Shown here piece by piece: positions 54,651 to 64,000 of a stretch of DNA of 64,000 nucleotides (positions within the stretch are counted from its first letter, which is position 1; the number at the start of each line of letters is the position of its first letter). The position numbers and the translations under genes are program-made. The notes beneath the pieces were generated by a model that saw only the letters and a list, made by a program, of their open reading frames with translations, searched no databases and was not told where the DNA came from. The stretch comes from Tubulanus polymorphus (taxonomy: Eukaryota; Nemertea; Palaeonemertea; Tubulaniformes; Tubulanidae), in NCBI RefSeq assembly GCF_964204645.1, contig NC_134029.1, positions 4,287,001-4,351,000 of the forward strand, read 5' to 3'.

Positions 54651-56746
54651 TCAAAATGAAACCCACTTCTTGTAGTTGAATTTGTTTGAGCCGGGATCTT
54701 CGCATTTTTTCGTGATGCAGACCATGTGTTTTAAAGCAGTAGGATTATCTGTAATAAAGATGACGCATCCATACATTGAAATTCAATTCAAATGTTCTAT
54801 GGCTATAGATACTTTGAATGTAAAAATAACTAGGCCAGTAGAAATTTCGAAGCAAACAAAAATTGATTTACTTTGCCATTCTGTGTCTTGACAGTAAGCT
54901 TGACGAATGTTCACGATATCGAAATAACTTGATGAAGGTTTTTGGTTGTACATAGCGACAATATCAGGCTCCTTTTCGCCGAGTTCGGTCAGTTTTGTGT
55001 TGACTTTCTCAACGATATTTTCCTTTAGGACAAAATTGTTCTTCGTGTAAATTCTCAAAGCGGACATTATGTTATACGGTGTCTTGAAGTAGAAGTTGTC
55101 GTCTGGGAACTTTGCCAACAGTTTTTGAGCTCCGCTGCCTACAATATGATTGGGTATTAAGATTCTAAAGGAGATGAAGACTCACCTTCACAGAAATAAT
55201 TGCCACCGTTTTTCCATTAGTGTTTCACGCAGAGTACGGTGTTTATATAACTGATAAAACGTTAGAATATGTCACCAAAACGGGATCCTACTAATGAGTT
55301 AGATGCGTAAAAGTTATGAACAATGAATTTACGTACAATTTACCCAACCCTTCATGCTCGTTTCCACAAATGTATCTCTTATCGGTCTATTAGTCTGTTT
55401 CATCAGTCCAAGTCGTTTGAACATAGCGCTGTTGAAGCCATCCTGGTCTCTTAGTAAATCACACGGGCCTTTGTAGGTGGACGTCAGACGTATTTCGTTA
55501 AATCTACTGCCGGCATTTCCACTGTAATACGACCCACATAAGGTACTGAAAATAAATTTATTCGAGAAAATGAATTTGGGAAATTGATTGCACATATTGG
55601 TTCAAATCCCTTTAATCTATCTGTTGATTTTAATCTTTATTTTTCGTCAGGAAAAATTGTCAAAAGACATTCCGATAACTAATCCTGTTTTAGGTTGCCT
55701 TGAAAAACTTATTGCTTAGTACTGTCTACAATAAATAATGATATAAATCATGTCATATTAATGATCAACAAAGATATTTTGGATTTGAATATATTGATAA
55801 TTGAATTGAATTGACTGGCAAACAGTCTAGCCCCGATATACTGATGCCGTAGTGCACCTCTCAAAAATTACTAAAATTTACCAAAAATAAGATTAGAGTT
55901 ATGGAATATCGGTATGGAATATATGGAATATATTTGATAACAAATGAATGCCAAAATTCGCAGTTATAATTGTCTACTTGCACAGAAGCCCTTGAATAAA
56001 GCATATTTACTAATTATCAATGTATGTAAACATTATTGTAGGCCATTATTGTAGGACGGTTTTTTACGTCGAAGTACTAACCCTTTCAATTTGAATGTGA
56101 TGAAATTGTTACCCGGAGTTCGCGCTTCATCGTTTTTCGGTATGAATCCGATGCAGGGTTTGTTGCTGCCCTTGATTTTACCGATTATGTTTTTGAAACC
56201 ATTCAATCGATCTTGTAAATCGTCCCGATCCTTTTTCGCTGAATAAGTAATCATTCAATCACTTTTAATCATAAGACAATCGTAGAGGAAAGCCATCATA
56301 AATGAAATGACGATTTTTTTGTTAATGCTTACATAAATCTTCGTCAACGACATACTCAATTCGAGAGGCATCACCCCAAAGTTTTTGATTGGCATCAGGA
56401 TTATAGCTTCCAGAAACCTATGAATATCATTCCAATTTATTCTACTTCTTTATGCAATTCAGCGAGAGCAAAAATTAAAGATGAATTAACGGCTTAGAAC
56501 CGATACAAAGATGCCGTCAAAATACTGATGAATTGTGACCAAATATATATATATTACTATTACGTAAAACAGAAGCCTAGGGCTGTACAAAAAAGCAAGA
56601 ATTCGTCATGTTTGAGGAAGAAAAAGGCTTACTCCACAATGTCCACCAAGCGCAGAATACCGATTATTATGATCATTTGAAAATACCTGATAAATGCAGA
56701 ACAGAGCGAGCACGGCGGCGAAAACGTGGACAGATTCCATCTTCAT
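54651..56746 (-). CDS. Secreted astacin-fold protein lacking the zinc site (probable pseudoprotease), 291 aa
   Basis: Exons (minus, 5' to 3'): 56746-56687, 56417-56333, 56238-56082, 55545-55333, 55134-54872, 54748-54651 (876 nt). The signal peptide is followed within about 10 residues by the domain start (LWGDASRIEYVVD), so there is no astacin propeptide. The astacin (M12A) framework is visible: CIGF (Cys77), CGSYYSGNAGS (Cys104), a third Cys at 129, LGL, RPIRDTFV where astacins have RPDRDDYV, a Met-turn-like PYNIMSAL (Met195) and the closing DIVNIRQAYC. In place of HExxHxxGxxH stands S-A-M-F-K-R-L-G-L-M-K (140-150), so all three zinc His and the catalytic Glu are gone. A Cys-containing tail of about 35 residues follows. 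Hydrolysis is not expected. A binding, inhibitor or structural role is inference. Confidence 0.82.
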
Positions 56747-57230
56747 CCATCGAATGATTTCAACCACGGAAATCTACATCTTTTATGCAAATCGCACCCC
56801 AATACTTAATACCCGTGCTTCACCAGCTTATGATTCGTGAATTGCTAAATATAATCCAGTTAGTCTAGCATTTATTTTCAAACCGAATAACACGAGGCCC
56901 TTATTGATACTTTAAGTTATTATCGCAAACTCGGCGAAACAATCTGTCGATGTTAATTTTATTTCGTGGTGAGTTCGTGGCATACTAGTTGAGGTGATTT
57001 CCATTTACTAAGGGTTAATTATTAGTAATTTGCCGAAAAAACAGTTATATCCTCAACCTTCCTATAGAATGTTTTCGATATGAATCCTATCGCTGGCGAT
57101 GAATGAATACGAAATCACATTCACTTATGATACAATCGATGAGGAAAATCATCTCCGTAAATACGATATATACAATATCATATAACATACAACAAATGAG
57201 AACAACAATTATAGTTTTCTATTTTCTTTT
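56747..57230. other. Upstream region of astacin-like gene 1
   Basis: Promoter-proximal sequence of the minus-strand gene starting at 56746. Nothing coding is seen. About 100 bases around the start codon are repeated at 57600-57680 beside the pseudogene exon 1. Confidence 0.45.
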
Positions 57231-57619
57231 CAACGACATACTCAATACGAGAGGCGTTGATTGGCATCAGGTTTATAACCAGAAATCTGATTGATAATAT
57301 AGTATACGGCATTGGATCAGCATGGTAGAAAAACTCATTGATGAAACTAAAAAGATGTTTCAACTCAAGATAATACGTGAAACATCAAATGATAAAAAAA
57401 AATCTTGCAAAAATTACTCGAACTGTTTTGGAAAAAAAGCATTCAAACAAAAGATAAAGGAGAAAAACATTAAATGACAAAAACATATAGGCCCTAGATT
57501 GTTTAGAGGTTGGAATAGACCACATGCCTTCATGGTACTAGGTTATCATGTGAAAATACCTGATGAATGCAAAACAGAGCGAGCACGGCGGCGAGAACGT
57601 GGAAAGATTCCATCTTCAT
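57231..57619 (-). pseudogene. Astacin-like gene fragment (exons 1 and 2 only)
   Basis: Exon 1 (57619-57560) is intact, encoding MKMESFHVLAAVLALFCIHQ with its donor. The exon 2 remnant (57286-57231) matches the complete gene but has a net 14-bp deletion after GCCAATCAA, which shifts the frame and brings a TGA within five codons. It also lacks a donor. No later exons are found downstream before the start of the complete gene. This is a decayed middle copy in the tandem array. Confidence 0.85.
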
Positions 57620-60600
57620 CTATCGAATGATTTCAACCACAGAAAAATCTTCATCTTTTATGCAAATCGGGCCGTAACAATTGTAACTTTAATAATTACG
57701 ATTAGAAACGATTTTCAATTAAAATAAATCACAAGTGCTTTGAATCACAATACATGTACACGCCGAACAAAGATTACATTCAATAAATCGGCCAATCTAA
57801 TTTCTATCAAACAATGCAGCACCAGGCCCTTTTGGAGACCTGTGGTCACTTTTTAACATATCAAACCAGAGCGCGAAGAATAGAAGCAGCTTAATCCTAT
57901 ATACATCGATATTTACTCTAATAATATTACAATATTGCAAAATCGGGTTAAGCTCGTTTCAATCGATTAAACACTACTATAACACCAGGCTCTTGTTTGG
58001 GGGAAAGCATTCAGCTATTCCGAGTAAAGTCGTTTAAGCCTTTGAAAATCTTATCAAGTGATACAAATCAGGGAAATTCAGGTTTCAGCTTTTTCACAGA
58101 AAACCTTTTTCATTACATTCTTCCAAATTATTGTCGTTATGCTCATTATTTCCCCCTTTCCACGCAGTTGATCCCCAAAAGTCAGTAAAAGCTTAGCAAG
58201 GCTACTAAACTACTTAACTGATTCCTACCAAATTATCTCGGATTTTGCTTTTAACCCAATAACCACAGATTTCAACTATACTGACCTCTTCGGTTCGGCC
58301 CCAGGGGCATGAAGTAATTTGTATAGGATTGTATAAGTTTTATCAAAAATACGTATGTATATTTGGTTTTATGAATATTGCATTGCTACCTGCCTGCCTA
58401 GGGTCTATAAAAGTATGGAATATATTGGTCAAGAGGAGATTGAAAACCACTTTTAGAGTGTTGTTGTTGTATGGTAAATGGTCAATACAGATGATGTCGG
58501 TTTGTTTATTTTACGTACCGATCATTAGATCGGTAGGTTACCCCTTCGTCAGCATTCTTATCGGTGTATAAAACAAACCGAGAAATGTCACCATGACATA
58601 TGATAGCGTCCTGGTAAAGTTTCAGAATGCCGCACTCTGGATTAAGAGATCGAATACTGTTCTGTTCGATATTGTCTAGTTCCACGACGTATCTGTACTG
58701 CAACATTGTTATCAATGTCTAGAATAACAAGTCTAGTTCACGTATCTTTTTATTTCTAAAATGAAATAAAGGATTCAATGTTTAATTATTTTCTTCGTCT
58801 TACTTTAAACTTTAATGTTCGCCAGTACCAATGCAGGGCTATTTGATTATACAGAAAATACCGCTAATGGATTCCACATTCTAAGTGTTATCTAATGAAT
58901 CGTCAAATGTATATAGGCCTGTGTGTATAGTATCTTCTGAGGCCTATCTAATATTTCGTAGCGTTGGAGAACTAAAAAGAACTAAAATTAAATTATCTCG
59001 TTGAGCTCAGATTTACATTTACAACACATATCTTATTTCGGCTACAAAAATATTTCAGATAGTTTCCATGTCCGTCAGTGCCATCATTCGGTTCGAATTC
59101 AAATGAAAAAGAACTTGGTTTTCACCCCAACAACTAAGAAATCGCCGTTTTGGGTTATGAGTCCGATACACGTCATTTCAAGTTAACTGTTATTGGATAG
59201 TCTCACATCGCACTGGTTCGAACTCTTATCGAAAAAAATGTGTAGTGTCCAAATGTGACATAACACACCGACGTAGTTGTACCAGACATATCAGGTTCGA
59301 ACCCGACGATAAAAATTATATTCATGTCTATTCAACTCCCAAAGGTTAGCATATCTATGATGCTACTAGGCAGAAACCAGTTATCTCTGCTTTGCAGCTA
59401 AGTTTGTATATACGATTGGAATCATATGAGTGGAATGATCATCACTATACAAGATCTACAAAAACCTTCTCACGCTCTCCCAAAACTTTCAAAATTTGGA
59501 AAATCCTATCTATATCAATTTATCATCCGGGTTGAGAATGATATCTAGGTTTTGACCTTATTTGGTTATTTCAGCTAAACTAAATACATAATTGATAACT
59601 GGATATTTTCAGTTTGGTGTTGGCCAACAGAATAATAATGATTTATAAATTTGAGAAATTATTTCAACGCAGGGCCGTACAAAGCGTTTTAACTTTTTTT
59701 GGAGGCGGAGGGGCGTAGGGCAGAAGATCCTGAAAAAGGGCAGAAATATTGGACATAACAAGATTATTCGCAAAAAGCGCTTTTCCAAAGTTTCTGCGGC
59801 AACTGCCCCCTCCCCCTGCACCCCACTAGAAACAGCCCTCATATAATGTGAAATGACCGCATCCTCACATGGTACTTTCACACGATAAAGAATTTTTTTC
59901 TATAAAAATTTTACATATCTTTAGAAAATGCTGCAGATTTTGTCTCTGTTACAATATAATCGTTCAACTAGATACGCATCAAAATCAGATTAAAGTCCAT
60001 TTTCAAAATTACATCAGATTTAAGTTCATTTAAAATCACAGCAGGTAAAAAGATCGTAAGTTTTAAAGATCTTGTTTACGTAGGTCATGATCCATTTAAC
60101 CGCGCCTCTTGGCGAATCTCTATGCGCGACACACTCTATGTCTAACTATGGAAGACCTCAGACGACATACGAGATATGAGATTTAACATACGAGATATGA
60201 GATGCAACATACGAGATACGACATATGACATACGAGATACGACTTATTTACAGTACGGGTGTCCGTCCGCTAGCGCCACCGCAGTGTATATTTTTCAACA
60301 TCTACTCGGCGTTGCGGCGTATACTACGACACGTGCGCAGGCAGTGGCGTATACATTTACTATGAATATCAATATGCGAAAAACGTTTCATTTGAAACGA
60401 AAAACATTTTAAAATATTCGATCAACCACTCCCGGGGACCGGCTTCTCGCTGTGACGTCAGTGGGCGGCCACTCTTAGTGTGAGACACCGATATGGTCCG
60501 GTGATTCGAGTTGGCTCCAAATACAGGGCTACAGCCCCTAAATCCACCAAAAACGCCTCAAATTCCATTTTTGAGTGTACAAAAATCCCTCAAAAAGAGT

Positions 60601-60979
60601 TAGCTAGCCATGGCCCCTTCAAATTGGTGGTCACTAAGAATTGCGCCTAGTCAAGGGTTTAAACTTCGCGTTCGATCGAGGGTTTTCGATGAAGAATGAA
60701 AGATGTATGTATATTACGAATAATAATATGATATATTTATTTCCACTAAATATTACAATATATCATTATACATTATAAAAAATGAAGTTGAATGAAATAG
60801 TTTAATATTAAGCAGGGGAGACTTGAAGAAGCCAGTTAAGACTTATGTCAAACGTACAAGTCCCCCAGCACGCAAAGAACCACACTCACACACGCACCCA
60901 CGCACGCACGCACACATAATAAAGTGATAGATGACAGAAACCATAATGATGAAAAACGATAAATATTACAGACACTGAG
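57620..60979. other. Intergenic interval with minor repeats
   Basis: No supported exon. A possible small element with cagggccg ends lies at about 59672-59840, with internal ggcggaggggcg. A degenerate tandem repeat of tacgagatatgagat / tacgagatacgac type occupies about 60165-60245. A (CACG/CA)n tract lies near 60885-60916. The remainder shows nothing I can name. Confidence 0.45.
60165..60245. repeat. Degenerate short tandem repeat (tacgagatatgaga-like)
   Basis: Several variants of a unit such as catacgagatatgagat and catacgagatacgac follow each other over about 80 bases. Non-coding. Confidence 0.7.
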
Positions 60980-61576
60980 TTATTGATTGATTAGATAATG
61001 TTTTAATTTGACCTTGAATGATTGGGTACTGGTAATATGTTTCAAATATTCAGGTAGATTATTCCAAACTGTAGGACAAGATACTTTAACAGAGAATTTC
61101 ACTTTATTGGTTTTAGATCTATCGATGCGAAATGAGTTATTATTTCGAGTGGCATAACTGTGGAAATTGGTACCTTTTTGAAAATAGGAATTAAAAGAAC
61201 TAGGTAACTCTGTGTTGATGTAGTTATGCATGAATAAGGATAACTGAAATTTGGTAATATCCTTGAATTTAAGAATTTTGAGTTTTTTAAAGATAAGCTC
61301 GGTATGTTCAAGATAGGGGGACTTGTTGATAATTCTAATGGCGCGCTTTTGCAATATGATCAACGGCTTAAGGATAGTATCATAATTGCTAGCCCAAATG
61401 AGATTACAATATTGAAGGTATGGATAAACAAGGCTATAGTATAGTGAAGACAACAATTTTGAGGGAAATATCTTTTTCAATCGATTTAAAATTCCAAGAC
61501 TTCTGGCAACTTTGTTTGAAACATGTTTTATGTGGACATCCCACTTCAATTTTTCGTCTATAACGTACCGAGATAA
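60980..61576 (-). mobile_element. 5'-truncated non-LTR retrotransposon, reverse-transcriptase C-terminal part
   Basis: The minus-strand frame encodes about 198 residues ending at a stop at 60980. It starts inside the domain (VIDEKLKWDVHIKH) and carries hallmarks of the region after the LINE catalytic core: KVARSLGILNRLK, LYYSLVYPYLQYCNLIW, LQKRAIRII and TVWNNLP. The catalytic YADD box and the endonuclease would lie upstream and are absent. An in-frame TAG at 61577 ends the similarity. It is a dead copy, typical of 5' truncation on insertion. Confidence 0.88.
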
Positions 61577-62497
61577 CTATATCCTTGACTTCTGAACACG
61601 AATATTGAGTGCTAGCGTATCACCACGAGCGGACGAAAGAATAACATACGCGATTAAAAACTCCCTGAATTCCATCTTTGTATTCCAAAGATTATGATGC
61701 GCGATGGACAGATTTGTTGTGAGGTGTCGCAGTCGCACAATTTCAGTTAAATTGAAATTAAAGAAGACTTTTTAGCAATCCATCGATACAGTGTAAAATG
61801 GATAAACAATGGTTTATTGTGACTGCACAGTGGTTTCACCAGTCGTGTTAAGACTCATGTGTTCAAACGATTAAGCGAATTATCCACCAAAAAACCGATG
61901 ACACACTAAAATGACTTTGGGCTGGTTGCTAGTCGATTTCTGCGCCACCTACATTCGCCAAGTCAAGCTATGGTAAGCGTATATTTTGGTGTACGAGTGT
62001 TCACTTTCAGACGGGTGGGGCTGAAGTGGCCGATCTCGTGATATATTCAACTATGTAACGAACTGCCTGTGATTGAACTGCAACCACTTTCAACGAAACT
62101 CAGAACATGTTCTTGATCTCGTGATATCTTGAACTCTGTAAAGAACTACCTGTAAAATGACTTCATTCGTTTCTTACACTTGGTGAAATCATCATTTCCG
62201 TTGTTTCCATACATCAAGGAAAATCAAGTTGATGAAACTCAAAACACGTAGTTGGGAATAACCGCAACAAAGTAGAAATACACTTCATGAAACTTTCTAG
62301 ATTAACTCTAGATGATACAAACCTATCTACTGATAACGCGGTTTTGATTTCTTTGAAATAGTTCCGAAATATAAATCTGCGTTGTGTTTGAAATTGGTAG
62401 ATTAGACATGAAAAAAATAAACTACCTCGTTAATCTAACTGAATTTATTTTCAAATTCAAATTTCGTACAATCAAATGGTAAATTGCGGAAGATCAT
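61577..62497. other. Intergenic region with segmental duplication of the convergent 3' region
   Basis: From about 61985 this interval resembles 54227-54650 (shared gttcactttcagacgg, gaaatcatcattt and aagttgatgaaactcaaaac). It is therefore a copy of the downstream flank of the PAN-repeat gene together with the 3' end of the astacin-like gene. The PAN exons themselves are not present. No coding exon supported. Confidence 0.6.
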
Positions 62498-64000
62498 TTA
62501 GAATGCAACCCAGTCCTTGTAGTTGAATTTGTCTGAGCCGGGATCTTCGCAGTCTTTCTTGATGCAGACCATGTGATTTAGAGCAGTAGGATTATCTGTG
62601 ATAAAATATGAAATATCCATTCACTTCCATCAATACAAACGTTTTACAATACATTCAACTATGGCTATTGATACTATGTATATAGAAATTATCTCGACCA
62701 GTAAACATTTCGAAGATAGTGCAAAAAATTTACTTTGCCATTCTTTGTCTTGACAGTAAGCTTGACGAATGTTCACGATATCGAAATAACTTGATGAAGG
62801 TTTTTGTCTGTACATAGCGACAATATCAGGCTCCTTTTCGCCGAGTTCGGTCAGTTTTGTGTTGACTTTCTCAACGATATTTTCCTTTAGGACAAAATTC
62901 TTCTTCGTGTAAACTCTCAAAGCGGACATTATGTTATACGGAGTATTGAAGTAAAAGCTGTCGTCTGGGAACTTCGCCATCAGTTTTTGAGCTCCGCTAC
63001 CTACGTAATGGTAGATTAGTTTTTATATTTTGAAGATCATCTGTCATATGCAAGAAAGATCGTTAGGCCTAACAGGTTTAATGTCTATCACTATGCCTAC
63101 AATATGGTAGGCTAATAGGTAAAATTTCAAATGATATGTTTTTTATTAGAATTTCGCCAGTAAGGTATTTTTATGGATTATGAGGCTATTCCTTGATATT
63201 TCGGAGACCAACTGATAACGAAACGACGTTAGGCTTAAGTGTAATGCTTATCACTATGCAACCAGTAAATTTCGTTCCTGCGTATGCTTGAGATAGAAGT
63301 TATGCAATACATCTAAAATTACGTACAATTTACCCAGCCCTTCATGCTCGTGTCAACAAATGTATCCCGTATCGGTCTATTAGTCTGTTTCATCAGTCCA
63401 AGTCGTTTGAACATAGCGCTGTTGAAGCCATCCTGGTCTTTCAGTAAATTACACGAGCCTTTGTAGGTGGACGTGAGACGAATTTCGTTAAATCTACTGC
63501 CGGCATTTCCACTGTAATACGACCCACAGTAGGTACTGAAAATGGAGGAATGAATCTAAGTTCCTTTGATCTGTATGTTGACGTTAATGGAAGATTTTTT
63601 TTGTAAATGCAAAATCTAAGACATTTTGTTTTAAGTCTATCAATGATATAGAAAACAAAAATACTAACCTTGACATTTTAAATGTGATGAAACTGTTGTT
63701 TGGAGTCCGCTTTTCAGATTTCAGCCTGAAACCGATGCAAGATTTCGTGCTGTCCTGTATTTTACCGATTAGCTTTTTGAAACGGTTTAATCGCCTTTTC
63801 AGATCGGTCACATTCGCTTCCGCTAGAAGGTAAAACACGGGATCATATTTCAATCAAATGACAGGAAGGAAGGAATATCCCCAAAATATATACGATATCA
63901 TTCTATAGGAACAATGAATGCAAACAACTATACATTTTCTTCAAACACTTACAGAATTCACCCTCAAGGATATACTCAACTCGAGAGGCATCACCCCAAA
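62498..64000 (-). CDS. Second astacin-fold pseudoprotease gene, 5' end beyond the window
   Basis: Exons (minus): >64000-63953 (partial exon 2), 63822-63669, 63535-63323, 62996-62734, 62595-62498. Exon phases and lengths match the gene at 54651-56746 (exon 3 is 3 bases shorter). The protein retains CIGF, CGSYYSGNAGS, RPIRDTFV, the Met-turn-like PYNIMSAL and DIVNIRQAYC. It has the same S-A-M-F-K-R-L-G-L-M-K in place of the zinc motif. Differences from gene 1 include GSCNLLKDQDG for GPCDLLRDQDG and a more acidic C-terminus. The frame is open throughout, so this looks functional. Exon 1 lies outside the window. The shared loss of the zinc site means it preceded the duplication. Confidence 0.82.

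Noticed and set aside
59210-59300. tRNA gene suggested by ggttcgaaccc
   Set aside because: No matching A box at the right distance and no cloverleaf pairing. The B-box match alone is not enough.

Overview
The window is metazoan nuclear DNA: AT-rich, with many small exons bounded by GT...AG introns, animal-specific gene families, tRNA-derived SINEs, MITE-like foldback elements and a long (AT)n microsatellite. The families and the style of the repeats suggest a marine invertebrate, probably a lophotrochozoan (mollusc, annelid, nemertean or similar). That placement is inference. I assembled exon models by hand from splice sites, reading phase and family conservation. In every complete multi-exon model the exon lengths sum to a multiple of three with no internal stop.

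Layout. 1-5649: no gene, probably promoter and 5' UTR. 5650-9552 (+): a single-exon 1300-aa TPR protein. 13034-18334 (-): tryptophan 2,3-dioxygenase, 13 exons, 403 aa, all key residues present. 19038-23847 (+): SLC22-type organic ion transporter, 9 exons, 586 aa, divergent from the dioxygenase gene. 23848-28173: mostly transposon remnants. 28174-33423 (+): anion-type Cys-loop receptor subunit, 8 exons, 494 aa. 35084-39926 (+): DEG/ENaC sodium channel, 11 exons, 501 aa. 40619-48032 (+): GH31 alpha-glucosidase with trefoil domains and two alternative first exons, one with a signal peptide and one with a membrane anchor. 48987-54164 (+): a secreted protein of seven PAN/apple-like domains, built from a nearly identical 1457-bp genomic module repeated three times plus a partial fourth copy. 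54651-64000 (-): a tandem family of astacin-fold proteins (one complete gene, one pseudogene fragment, one gene cut by the window end) in which the zinc-binding motif is lost. A 5'-truncated LINE lies between the last two.

The first six genes are recognisable families without an obvious common pathway, except that the tryptophan-degrading enzyme and the SLC22 transporter share a 0.7-kb divergent promoter region. The most unusual part is 48.9-64 kb. There a repeat-built PAN-domain precursor with dibasic linkers lies tail to tail with a duplicating family of secreted, apparently catalytically dead astacins. Both are secreted and recently amplified, and neither matches a named protein that I recognise.
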